Shown here piece after piece: positions 50,840 through 63,239 of a stretch of DNA of 64,000 bases. Source of the stretch: Paulownia fortunei (taxonomy: Eukaryota; Streptophyta; Magnoliopsida; Lamiales; Paulowniaceae); assembly GCA_019321725.1 (NCBI GenBank), contig CM033110.1, forward strand, positions 682,001 through 746,000. Direction: 5' to 3'. Each line of letters starts with the position of its first letter. Position 1 is the stretch's first letter. The notes under the pieces are model-generated. The model was not told the DNA's origin. It searched no databases and saw only the letters and a list, made by a program, of their open reading frames with translations. Made by a program: the position numbers and the translations under genes.

Positions 50840-51697
50840 AACTTCTGCTTCTCTGTCTTCCCACATCTTCCCACATCTCTCCCATATACCATTGAAGGAA
50901 ATACTGGTTCTTGCAGAAGTGGTGGCAGCGTAGATTGTCGAAAGATTACTAATAGGGTACTTCGAATTCTAATACCATGTTTTGTCAAATCTTTTTTCGA
51001 TGTATGCCTTTATTGCGTTGGACATCGTAGGGTAGAAGCAGAAATTGTTTTGGTTACCAAAACATGTATAGACAGTGCATGATTTTCGAATCGTTAGTTT
51101 ATGTGACTATATCTTGTCGTATTTCTTGATGTTGGGATTTGATTCGGTTACTTGAATACTTAGTTTGACTAGAATTATTACCCAATGATTTGATCTTGGA
51201 CTCTTAATTTAGGGACTATTTATCCTTAGAAAGTGTTTGGATATAAATTATTTAGGGTGGTTGATTATGTATCTTTTGTATTTTAGAATAGGGTTCTTCA
51301 TGATTGGTGTAGTGAGCAATAATTATGTCTTGTAGAATAGGACTCATTTTTTGGTTGGAGTAGTGAGCAATATTTTTCTGATACGGATTTTATCAAATGG
51401 AAATATAGGGGATTAGATCAAACTATGTAAATCTATGCTTATATTTTTTTTTCGCACTAGGCAAATCTTTTAGCATGAGAGTGTTTGCAAAAACTTTTGT
51501 TTTTAGAGAGAGTGTTTTATTGTAAAGAAAAGTGTAAAATAGTTGAGAAGCAATACTTTGAAGTATAATAAGTTAAAAAAGAGTGTTTGGTAAATAAGTT
51601 GTAAAAGTGTTATTATCTGTATATAAAAATCTAAATTACCCTTGAATTTGAAATAGTAATAAATTTTGTGAAATTTGATCAAATCTATTAAATTAAA

Positions 51698-51758
<61 letters not shown>

Positions 51759-52805
51759 TAAATAATACAACTAAATATACAAATAATACTATTTAATTAT
51801 AAATAATAATTTTGTATATATTTACATGTATAATATAAGTATTATATTGGGTTTAATAATATTTTTTAATATATTTATATACATAAACAAATATACATGT
51901 ACATACATTTATATAAACATTTGAATATTTATATAAGTTTGTATAAACATTTGATGTTTATATAAATATTTATATATATACATATACATAAATATTTGTA
52001 TATTTTTATGTTAAATATAAATATATATTTAAAAATATATATGTATTTTATATTATATTTATATTTCAATCACTATAATTATTGAACAATATTTATTTGT
52101 TCATATTTTTATATTAATATATTTTTACATATTTATAAATATATATTCATTAGTATATAAATATATAAATTTTCATACAAATTACATACATATATTTATA
52201 TATGTTTGTATATTTATAAATATATATGTTTGATATATTAGGTGTATCAGCCATGACTACTTGTTTTTAATCCATTTTAGGCAACTCACAAATAAAAATT
52301 TTCCATATAGGACGACAATTAATTTGATACTTTTTATCTAATATGTTTGGATCGTTTACAATCTCAACTTCCAACAATCCAAACTCTAATCAAGTCGAGT
52401 TTAAATGGACTTAACTTACAACTATAATATTGTTAGAGTCAAGAGTTGAGGAATATTTTTTTTTGGTGATAGGGGGTATTTTTGGAAACCCCTCATCAAT
52501 TATAAACAAATTAAAACCAGTCTGAATTTGGGAGTTTAAGTTCATAAGAATTCAGTCTGTTTTCACATGATTTAGGTTCCAAAATAAATAAACAAAATGC
52601 AAACTTATTTAAGATTGTCAGAATTAATTTTTGCTTCTTCCTAAAACAAAAAATTCAATATTAGAAAAATACTTTATACTTCCTTTTTGCTATTTAAAGA
52701 TTTCCACAAAAAAATTAACTGAATCCAATAATTTGAAACATCAACTGATCACAAAGACAATGAAAAGTTTCAAAGCATTTATAGAGTAATTAATGCTTGG
52801 AAGAA
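50840..52805. other. Intergenic region rich in TA repeats
   Basis: F-box 3' untranslated DNA is followed by strongly AT-rich sequence. A pure (TA)n tract of about 50 bases lies at 51703-51752, and many interrupted tata/taaata strings run to about 52240. No gene is seen. Confidence 0.7.
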
Positions 52806-53180
52806 TTAATTTGCCTTGTAAAGCCTGTTGTATTCCTCGAGTTCCTCATAATACAAGTCCCAAACGCACCTCACGCATCCGCTGCCGCAGCAATCCCCCG
52901 GCAACGGCTTCTCCGGCGGCGGCGGAATGGGCGGGGTCGACTTTTCCGATTCATTCTGCTTTTCATCTTTGCTTTTACTGACGTTCAACGTCGTCGTCGA
53001 GTCGGCGTTCCCCGGTTGGATATCCGTCTTCTTTGGTTCATCGGCCATAGTTTTGGGGTAAATTGAGATGTTATCGTTGTTGAGAGAAAAGGGCTTTGGG
53101 TGGTGGTGGTTGAATCTGAATCGAAATGGATTGGTGGTGGTGGTGGTGATGCGTCGGAGGGTGAGATCTGTTAAGGGCAT
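52806..53180 (-). CDS. Oxidoreductase-like domain (OXLD1-type) small protein
   Basis: Single-exon frame of 124 codons. The C-terminal block, from P85 through PPPPEKPLPGDCCGSGCVRCVWDLYYEEL to Y118, matches the Oxidored-like N-terminal domain found in fungal, animal (OXLD1) and plant small proteins. It has the conserved C-C-G-S-G-C-x-x-C at 97-105. The biochemical function is unsettled; metal or redox chemistry through the Cys cluster is an inference. Residues 1-40 are Thr/Arg/Asn-rich with few acids, suggesting an organellar, perhaps mitochondrial, targeting peptide. The middle (45-84) is polar and probably disordered. An internal start at M45 (MADEPKK) would give a short form without the targeting region. 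The upstream frame at 53171-53428 overlaps out of frame and is treated as leader sequence. Confidence 0.8.
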   Translation of the reverse strand: MPLTDLTLRRITTTTTNPFRFRFNHHHPKPFSLNNDNISIYPKTMADEPKKTDIQPGNADSTTTLNVSKSKDEKQNESEKSTPPIPPPPEKPLPGDCCGSGCVRCVWDLYYEELEEYNRLYKAN

Positions 53181-53789
53181 GGAGAATTGAGCTTGGTCTT
53201 GGACATTCTGGCGGCGGCGCGGCGGAGGTGGTGAGGATGGTGGGGATTGGTGGTTAGTAGCGGAGATAGGCGAGGAGATATTGATGGAGCCAGTGCAAGG
53301 AAGGAGTCGTCGCCATGTACTATAGGACGGTGGTAATATTCGATTTGACCAATGGCGGCTTTCTTGTCCGAATATAGGCAGAATAATTGTGTGGCCAATG
53401 AACTATTGCCACGTGTTAAAGTCAGCAAACATTCTGGTTCCTCGGTAAAGATTTTTCTGGTAAAATTCCATTATCTGATTTCTTTAATTTTAAAAAATAT
53501 AAAACCACATTTATAAAACAAGTATCTTTTGTAATCCAAATTATTCGAGTCTAATCCAACACGTATTATTGTATTTGAGTTCAAATTTTAATTAAATTGA
53601 ATATTAATAGAATTTGAATAATTTGATTTTTTTATAAATATTTTTTTTTTATTAATCGAATCGAATTTCAAATCTCATGAAAAAATATATTTAAATTTAA
53701 TTTATTATTTTTAACTTACTAAGTTCAAATGAGATTTTAGTTACCAGTTAACTTTATTTATTTTTCAACCATAATTCAAAGTTCTAATC

Positions 53790-54110
53790 ATTGATTTGAA
53801 AATTAGAGCGGATCGTCGGTTTAATCAGGAATCGAAGGTCGGTCCGATTCGACGAAGAATATAAAACTAGAAATTCAATTTGAAAGATCAAAACTGATCG
53901 AAAATCGGTCAAATCGATTTAATTGATTTTTATTTTTTAAAATTTTTTACTTTTTTATTTTTAAAAAAATATTAAATTTAATATCTTATTATATTTATGT
54001 GGTTATTTTGATTTTGTATTTTATTATATATTTTTTTAAATAATTATTTATCTTTTTTATATTTAAAATATATTAAATAATAATTAATCTTCACTTAAAC
54101 GAGAGATCAA
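53790..54110 (-). mobile_element. Dispersed AT-rich element, copy C (inverted)
   Basis: Read on the minus strand this matches copies A and B: an AT-rich core with 'aaaataaccacataaata', then 'aatcaattaaatcgatttgaccgatt', 'gaatcggaccgacc' and 'ttaaaccgacgatccgctct'. Its right end lies about 540 bases from the partial copy D, in opposite orientation. Confidence 0.5.
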
Positions 54111-54649
54111 ACAATCAGACATATACTTTTCTTTTTTTGGAAGCCACAAAATTAAGGCCAATGATATTGACGCTACAAAAAACACTGATAATCTATCAAT
54201 TTCAAGGTAAAATTGATTTTTATTTTTTAAATTTGAGCAACATTATCATTGGCTCATAAATAAAGTGGGTTTTTTTTTTTCCTTTTTTTTTTTTTTTTTG
54301 TTAGAGTTTAAACCTTAAGAGTCCTTAAACTAACAAATAATTCATTAGCAAGTATAATTCTTCTTGGCATGTTCTTAATTAGGGTTAGCTTTGTCATGTG
54401 TTAAGACCGTTTATGTGTATCTAGTTCATCATCCTTTTCTCGATCCACATATCATCCGTATTGAAATTTTGAAACTAAGGATAACAATAATGTGGTCTAA
54501 GTAAGAATAAGAAATTGATAAATAATCTTATACCTTTAATAAAATAAAAACACAAAATGGATTTAAAACATCTTCTGAAAATGAAGAATGCGCGTTAAGG
54601 AAAGTATGCAACAATCAATTTTTGGGTAGGATTACATTATTTTGTTATA

Positions 54650-54780
54650 ACTAATTTTTTTTATAATCGGATCGGTGATCAAATCGATCTTACTAATAAT
54701 TGGCGGTTCAACCGATCGAAACGGTCTAATAAAAATTAATTATATTTTCTTATTATTTTATGTAAAATGAATGGAAAAAA
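54650..54780 (+). mobile_element. Dispersed AT-rich element, copy D (partial)
   Basis: 'ggatcggtgatcaaatcgatcttac', 'ggttcaaccgatcgaaacgg' and 'aaaaattaattatatttt' match the left end of copies A and B. The rest of the element is absent. Confidence 0.45.
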
Positions 54781-55578
54781 ATAATTCTTGATAAAGAAAA
54801 ATATGTTTTAAAATTAATATTTGAATGTGAGATAAAAATATAATATTTATAATTGAGATAATATTTATTTTAAAAAACATATATGTTAAGATATAGAATA
54901 ATTTTGAAAAATAGTATGCAAATGAAAAATAAAAGTATAATAATTACACTTAATATGATATATATTTTTTTTATGAAAACATGTTTGAATAAGAAAATAT
55001 TTTTTGAAAGTAAAAAAATATTTTTTAATCCCAACCAATCACTATCTTAGAAAAAAGAAAAAAATCATAAATAAAAATCTCCCAAATTTTTTAAATACAG
55101 CCTAACGAATTCTATGCGATTTTTGGGGTAATAAATTCCTATTGCAAATTTAGTTAATTCCAACAACTTCAGAACTATAGCCAACCCTCTTCAATGGAAA
55201 AGGTGAAGCAGATTTCCATCAATTTTAACTACTGCCAAACTGAATATAACCTTTGATCTGAATATTTTAGCCACTTGAAGCATAAACAAGAACATAAGAG
55301 CCCATTCAGTAAAATAAAGTTTATTACACATGCTTTATTGTATAATTTCATCTCCTTAATACACAATATTATTCAGTACAGATAGGATTAGTGTTCCATC
55401 ACCATCAACCCCCTCTGAAGAAAGGGTGTTGCAACACAGAAAATGCTTATGTTGCCAGCATTCCATGATAATCTGCTTGATATTTATTCCTTAGTATTCA
55501 ACCTGCATGTGACTTTCACCTCTGATATTATCTTGATTTCTTGCTTCATAGGCCAAGTCTCATCAAGAACTGATCGTT

Positions 55579-58500
55579 CTAACGTGACCGATTTGGTGTA
55601 AATATTCTCCTCAAACCCAACAAAAGAAGCAATAGACCAACATAATCAAAGTTGTAAGCCAATCTTATGAACTGCAGCTTAAAATCATTCCATGGAGGGT
55701 ACCTTGGCTCAAGTTCGGCGAAGAAGCTTCTATGCAGAACTGCTTTCTCATGGCTGAAAGTATCAAAGGAGTACTTCCCATGGTACCTTCCGAAACCACT
55801 TTGACCGATGCCTCCAAAAGGCAGCGTGTCACATATAAACTGCAATAAAAATAATGCAACAAAATGCTCATTCTCTCCTTTAGAGCTAGTAATGTTGCAA
55901 TGAGGAAACCAGGCCCACCTGAATCATGGTATCATTGAATGTCACACTTCCAGATGATGTTTCTTGCAAAATTTGGTCCTTTAGTTTTTTATTCTTAGTG
56001 AATGCATAAATAGCAAGAGGCTTTGGTTTCGCATTGATGAAGTCAATGCTTTCTTCAATTTTATCAAGCTGCAATTAGAGACATTTATCAGATATGAGAA
56101 AAAATTCAATAGAAAGTAAAACATTGCTCGAACAGTTGCTAGCAATGAGTTGATTTTACTGTAATGATGGGAAGCAATGGCCCAAATATTTCTTCTGTCA
56201 TAATCTGAGCATCTAGTGGAGGATCCAGTAATATTGTGGGCTCAATGATCCTGTAAATGTTAAATAATTTAAGTCTACTAAGCTTTTGTAAAGCAGAAGT
56301 AGAGGAATAGATGCAGAGAACTAACAAATTTTCTTTGTCCAGTGAACCACCATAAACAATGGAAGCTGCCACACCAGGTTCCTCAAGAAGATTGCATATC
56401 CTATCAAAGTGGTGCTTGTTCACAATTCTACAAATACTCTGCAAGTTTTTCACATTGTCACCGTAAAATCTTTTGATACAACTCTTCAGTGATTCAACCT
56501 GAAAGAAATTGTCATTAAATTGGATTTTAGTTTGGTTGACCAGAAAAATGCTGCAAAAAGTGGAAAGAGGATTTGCCAAATACCAGAAGTGGAGCAAGCT
56601 TTTGTTGCACAAGCACATAATCAATTCCTATGCATGCTTGTCCAGCACACGGTCCCCACTTCCCACCAGCTATTCTCTTCACAGCCACCTTCAACCAGTA
56701 TACAAACACAAGCATAGTAAGAATAAAGCATTTTAAGGATATGTCACATAGCTCTAAGTAGTCTCTAAGCATATTTCTTTGAGGTACTACAAACTAATGA
56801 AGGTACATAAAAGAGTGGTGATAAAATAGATGTGAACATTTTTTCTTCTTCATGTATGACAAACAAAGAAAAAAAAAAGGAGAAAAGGAAGGATTTAATC
56901 CCATCATCCTCTTAATTAGATACTTTTTAATAATGACTTGAGTGGGTTTCAGTTTTGTTCAAAAAATGTCAGAAAGCAAAGTTATAACCTTTAAGTCTGA
57001 GCCAGAGAAAGAGTCAAGTATGACAGGACATTTTCCTCCCAGCTCTAGAGTCACTGGCGTCAAATGCTTTGCAGCTGCAGACATGATTATGCTTCCTACT
57101 CGTGGACTCCCTGGAACAGTAATTAAGAAAGCGAAAACTATGTCCAAATTTGCCTTTGAGAAATCAAAAAATAACACATGGTTGTATTTCATCCATTTGA
57201 AACATGGTAATATGCAATAACAATAGAAAGACAATCCAAATGGACAAAGTATAATTTTTTTTCTAGGGGCACAAATTAAAAGAATTCTGTACACTAGTCA
57301 TAATAACTGACAAGAAACCTGTGAAGAATATTTTATCCCATTGCTGCTGCAATAGTTGTTCAGCAACATCACTTCCACCTTCAATGATTTTAATGGCTTC
57401 GGTGTCCAAGTAAAGAGGGATTGTACGATAAAGTAAAGAAGAGCATGCTGGTGCTAGCTCCGAAGGCTTTAGTACCACTGTGTTTCCAGCAGATATTGCC
57501 CCAATTAAAGGATCCAGTGTAAGACCTGAATGAAGATGATGGGACCTTAGTATATGCAGATATCCACAGTAAAGTGCAATTTATTAAACCGCAAATTCTT
57601 GGAAAGGCAAGACAAGTAACAACATGATATCTGAGATTATAGGGAACTTACTGATGGGGAAATTCCAGGATCCAAATATGAGTACGGTACCCAGTGGCTC
57701 TGGCAATACTTGTGCACTTGATGGAAACAAAAGTAATGGTAGCTGGCCCTGGACAGGATATGCCATCCATAATTACGTAGTTTGTGCATATTGACATTGT
57801 ATCTTCCTCAAATAATTTCTCTTTTACTAATCCTTAAGCAGAAAAAATGACATAGATTCAACTCTTTCTAGCTCCTACTCGTTTGTGACCATCAAAGGTT
57901 CCTAGTCATAGCATACTGAATATATTATGAAAAATTCCAATAAGCTATCATGGAAAATCTCAAGTAATTTAAAACTCTCTGCCTTGCAACAGGTTATGCC
58001 TTGATTTGCTAAGGCTTAAGGATATGGATGTGAGGAACCATAAAATACGTGTGCTCTTCACTATTTACTTGACTGTTATGGTTGGCTGTGACTATGGATG
58101 ATTATCTGAAGAATGATAATCAATTGACATTATCAAAATCAAAAGGGAAATACTTTATTATCTGAGTAGCATCTTCCAGCGGCAAATGATCACTGGGAAA
58201 AATTTCTATCCAGTGAATATTATGAATTCAATAATAACAAGAATAATGAAGTTGATTGAGGTGAAGTGTTTTGTATCTCATCCTAATACCAAGAAGCAAA
58301 CTAGGTTGCAGAATATATATATATATATATATATATGTTTAGAGGTGAATATAGCATTATTTACAATATCAAATATAACTCTATTAGATGCTTCCATTAT
58401 TTAGTCATTATTGCCTACAATTATAATTTACAAAAAACTAGGATTTCTAACCTACTATGTGGATATAGTAGGTTAACATTGTATTATAGTGACTTTTATG

Positions 58501-61500
58501 TATTTACTTTTGTTAATTGAAGGAATGTTTTAATTCTTTTATTCTTTTTTTATATGACTTTAATTTGATTAAAATTAATATATATTATAACCATTTATAT
58601 CTTTTTATATATTTTAGTGGCATTATAAATGTTTGAATATTGGATTCTTACGATTAAATTTATGTGGTGTTGCAATATTTTGTACAATGCTAATGTATTA
58701 TTTCTAAAAAGTAGATATTTGATAAAAATAGAAGTAACTTTTGCAGCTTAGGCTTAGGCAAATTATAGTACTTTCTAGGCTCATTTACTTATATTTATTT
58801 TAATTAAACAGAAATACTTAATATTATTACTTTTTTAAACCTATAATGTGTTTGTTTAAGTTGAAAAGATTTGTTGAGAAAATATAATTATTTAAAATTT
58901 GATTTATTGAAAGTACAGAGAAGTGGAAAAACTTATAATAATTTTATTATGAAAATGAATATTTATAAGTGAAATATGTGGTAACTTTTAAAAATATAGA
59001 CCATTCTTGTATTCCAATATTCATTTGTATTCCAAAATCTAACACAGATGACCCAACAGATTTAATCCAAATCTATTGATTTTGAATTAACTATTTTTAA
59101 TTATTTTTAATTTTTAATAAAATGTAATTAAAAAGAAACATGTTTTTAGTATCCAAATATTTTTTTTTTCTTTTTTGTGTTGTAAGGTCCTATGTATATG
59201 TTAATCATATTTCAATCCCAACTATTTTAGATTTTAAACTTTTGTTGTTGCAATATTGTTTTCAACTTCTCAATTCAACAGATTTTGTATACAATTGCAC
59301 TGTTTTCTTTTGTTAAACAACGTTTTTGGGCTTTGCTTTACAAATTTGTATTTCATATTTTTCACGTCTGTAGTATTTTATTCACATGTGTATAATTGAC
59401 AGTCCGTATATTTCTCTTACTTAAAGTTGTGATATGGTAAACTAACTTTTAACTACTACTTTTAAAGGCAATAGTATAAAATATAAAAAACTTTCGTTTT
59501 TTTAACTCTTATCTAATATTTGTCATTTTTTATTTGCAAGTTTCTAGTGTTCACTAGTTAATATTTATTTGCTAAATGTTTTGAAGCTTTAGCTTATTTA
59601 TAACTTTATTCATCATGATGTTTTTCACTTTTGTTTTTCATTCTTTATGAGCCTTTTTTTATTTCTAAATTGTCAACACATTATTTCATTTTCTCTTTTT
59701 TAAGCGTTATGGTTATAAACTTAACCCTCCAATATGTTGACTTACTTGAAAAGACATTTATTCAGATTATAGGTAGTCATTGACTCTAATGTATTGTGTC
59801 CACACACAAATGGTTAAAAAATTTGACCATAAAAAATTACAGCATCTACTCCAAGTAGAATATACTATCAGAGATCACATTAAAACTTCAAAATCAAAGG
59901 TAATGTGTTTGGAAATAGTCACATAATTCAAAAACATTATACTGATACTTTTATCTAATAGCTATTCTAAGTTTTTGATTTGGTGATGTTGCATCCTATT
60001 AAACGCAACAAATGTCATAACAAAAATTACAATGAAAAAGATTTTAAAATTCTCTATTCTAAAGAAGTTTAAACGAGATAGAAAATATGTCATTAATTAG
60101 TCAACAAAATTTTATATAAATATTCTTCTAAGATAAGATATTTTAATTTTCTTCTAAGAGAACATATTTTATTGAATAATATTTTATTATTTTGTTTCCC
60201 TATATCATTTGTTAGAAATTCAGATAGAAATATTTTCACACATCGTACACAAAGTATGTCTTATGATATCTCTTTACACTCTTAACATTCTTACTTAAAA
60301 AACAATATTTATCTCCATTGTGAATGGATAACCCAACTAAATTTCGCTTAATTTGACCTCATTTAGGCATCTTTTTGGCCAATAAGGCATTGCTCAAGTA
60401 GCAAAGTTGACTCTAAGGCTTTGAGTCTTGGACTCTAGTCCCACCAGAAGTTTGGATAATTTTCTACTTTTATAGTAGTCGATAGTTGATCTAGTAGTTG
60501 TTAATAGTTGATTCTTAATTTTCAATTTATTGTTGATGGATCATCCTAATTTAACATGTATTTAAATGTTTCACTAAAAAAATATGTAGAAGAAAGATAT
60601 GATTGTCCCACTTCGACCAACTAAAAAATACTATAGTGCCATATTTTATAATTATTAATTATACAATTTGTTGTAGTCTTTTATAGATTGTGATATCTTT
60701 ATGATAATTAAATTCAGATATCATAGTGAATAATGGATAGGAATTGTGTCATATCTAATGAAGAATGAAAGTAAACTCCAACTAAACCTGCTCTTGAAAT
60801 TAATTCTGTTGCTACATCTAGTTAATATGTTAATTGATTCTAATGTTAATAAAAGATTCACAATTTACATTCTAATTAAAAATTCAACAACAAATAACTC
60901 CTTTTTGCAAGAGATCTTTTTTATTAAATAAAATCAGTATTATTTTATTTTCTTTAACCTTTTACAATCATATGTAATGTAGAATTAAACTTTATATAAT
61001 GCTGATGTAGGACTCTTAGTTCCTTAATGTTGAATTGTTATTAGATATATTGTTAGGGTAGGACTCCAAGTTCTTCAACTTTAACTGATTACCATTTTAT
61101 TAGTCACTTTTTATTATTTATAATAAAGTTATATGAGTTTTCACACAATCAAAAACAAATACATATATGATTCACACTTTTAAACCAAGGACGTTATATA
61201 TAATAAGGGTATTCCTTGAAAGGCCAAAATGTTGCTATGATAAAATTCTCATCCTCGCACTCAAAATATACTTATGCAATTGGTAAACAAAATTTGAACC
61301 GATATGGAACACAAGACAACAATAGAACACGACTTAACAATACCTCATTATCATTCTTTAAAAGTCACACACAAAAACTCTTTAATAACAAAGAATTGCA
61401 ATATATTTAATTCGAAAGAATACTAGCTCTATACCAAAAGACAAACTTTAGCACAAAAATATATATATTAAACACTAGCCTACAGTCTTCATGTAAAGAA

Positions 61501-62012
61501 TTATTTTTTACAAAATACTTTCGGATTCTTCATTCTAGGACAACTTGAAGAGAATGGTTCACTAAAATACAATATGGGCTACGTCTCAATAAGGTAAACA
61601 GGGTCTTTAACCCAATTAAACCAGCTACCTCCAAGCCTTTTCTATGTGATAACATTGTCAATATTCCCTCACAAAATACTAATTTCTACTTAATTTGATT
61701 TTAATTAGGCTCATAGTTTTCTAAAAATATTATGTAAAAGATATAATCATGGTGCTACTTTTACGAACAAAAAATATAATTAATCCATAAATAAATTTTT
61801 ATTAGATATATAATTGGTGTAGGCTCTACCTTTCATACCTTTGATTGGTTAGCATTTATTGGTCATTACTGTTATTAGATATATTATATTTGTGGGATTC
61901 TCAGTATCTTAATTGCAATTGGTTAACACTTTATTGGACATTTATTATTTTTTTAACAAGGGTATTCATGTTTTTTTATAATGGCAACAAACAATTGTAT
62001 GTCCACACGTTT

Positions 62013-62045
<33 letters not shown>

Positions 62046-63239
62046 GTACATATAATATATATATATATGTACATATAAATTAGGAAAGTGTACTAGCATC
62101 TATTTAAAGGTCTTATCCTAACATTAGGAAAGTGTTACAGCAGAACTTTGGACCTATCTTTCATGTAGCGGTAGGAAGGTGTATGTCTCCCACTAACAAG
62201 CCCAACTCTGTTGAGGCCACAAACTAACATTTATATCCTCATCCTAGGCATTCAATATTTTAGAGTTGAAAATACGCCAAAAAGCTATTCATGCAAGGAG
62301 GAATAAGACTAAAATTGAAAACTTAAATCTTCTCAGAGACCACTCATGCTTTTGCACTCCACCCTATGAAAAAGGGGAACTAATGAAATAACATTCTGTA
62401 AACCATCCTACCTTTTTGGGAGCCATCCATTTCTTGATGTGAAGCAAAGAGTGATCTGCTGATTTTTTCACCACTCCAATCTGTAAATGAGATTGGGAAA
62501 AAAAAAAAAAAGTATCATTAAAGACTGAGTATGCAGAAAAATGACTTACTGGTTTCTTTGGACTATATTATTGCAATATTCAAGTATGCTAATAGCCGTA
62601 TAAACAGATCTGATTTTACAATAACAAAAATAATGCATATTACCCAAAACGAGAGCAAAAAACCAGAGTCCACTTTACATACAATTGGACAAAAAACTAT
62701 ATCATTGCACAATTGGACAGACAACATTTGGACTTCATTTATTTTCTGCAAAAGAAAAACCAGAGAGACAAAAAAAGCTGCCTCTTTTTTGATGGAAACA
62801 GAAATCAAACCAACAAGCACTCATATAATGTAAATCCCATGTCTGCCCTGGATTAACAAAGTATTCAAATTCTGCTACCCATTAAGCACAACACAACCAT
62901 CGAAATCCAAACTTCTGCTCAAAACCCTTTTGATATTTGACAAATTTCCAGCAATTTCTGCTCCCCATAAACCAAAAACTCAAAAAGAAAAAGACAGAAA
63001 TTTGAAGGAAAAACAAACAGACAAACCTCATCGCGATAAGCTTCAACAGGGTGTTTCCCAAGATCTTGCTTCAGGGCTTCAAAAATCTGGGCTTCATTTT
63101 CTGCTAAAAGTTTCAGAAGGGCTCGAAGCTGGGCTTTTCGCCAATCAACTCCTCTCGTTTTCCCGCTTCGGAAAGCCCGTTTCAGCCCGACTAAACCGTG
63201 GCTCACCCCCTCAAATCCCTCCATATCTACTCGCTCCAT
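55579..63239 (-). CDS. ALDH3F1: ALDH3F1-like aldehyde dehydrogenase (10 exons)
   Basis: Exons 63239-63027, 62480-62412, 57748-57652, 57525-57319, 57110-56989, 56688-56584, 56498-56326, 56250-56160, 56068-55919 and 55839-55579 (stop TAG) give 495 residues. Class 3 aldehyde dehydrogenases oxidise aldehydes to acids with NAD(P)+, including lipid-peroxidation aldehydes under stress (family knowledge). Visible catalytic features are N123 in SWNFPIS, E218 in LELGG, the nucleophile C255 in GQAC, and EEIFGP at 348-353. Other family phrases include [88 protein letters not shown] and ARYPPW-like [10 protein letters not shown]. The C-terminus has a hydrophobic patch ([13 protein letters not shown]) that may attach it to membranes. 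The N-terminus shows no transit peptide, which separates it from chloroplast ALDH3I1. The wording is closest to ALDH3F1 as I recall it; ALDH3H1 is the alternative. Intron 2 is 4663 bases. Confidence 0.92.
60376..60600 (+). mobile_element. Possible tRNA-derived SINE in ALDH intron 2
   Basis: 'ttgctcaagtagcaaagttg' resembles a degenerate box A of plant SINE heads. 'ctttgagtcttggactctagtccca' about 30 bases later resembles a box B region. An unrelated AT-rich tail follows, with 'gtagtcgatagttgatctagtagttg'. No clear poly-A or target-site duplication was found. Confidence 0.3.
61007..61990. repeat. Four diverged units of a ~70-base repeat
   Basis: Units starting 'gtaggactc' or near-variants occur at 61007, 61058, 61819 and 61892 ('gtgggattc'). 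Most continue 'ttgattggttaacattttattggtcatttatta' and 'gttattagatatatta' in diverged form. Two closely spaced pairs about 0.8 kb apart suggest a once larger array or two insertions of a dimeric element. Confidence 0.6.

Larger units (their letters stand above)
57749..62411 (-). other. 4.66 kb second intron of the ALDH gene
   Basis: This AT-rich intron separates exon 2 from exon 3. It contains (AT)n 58313-58336, (TAA)n at about 62016-62043, a SINE-like segment at 60.4 kb and repeated 70-base phrases at 61.0 and 61.8 kb. No coding frame of note lies inside. Its size compared with the other introns (76-340 bases, and 546 for the first) suggests growth by insertion. Confidence 0.8.

Noticed and set aside
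53171..53428. 85-codon minus-strand frame upstream of the oxidoreductase-like gene
   Set aside because: It overlaps the real start out of frame, shows no conserved motif, and looks like promoter and leader sequence.
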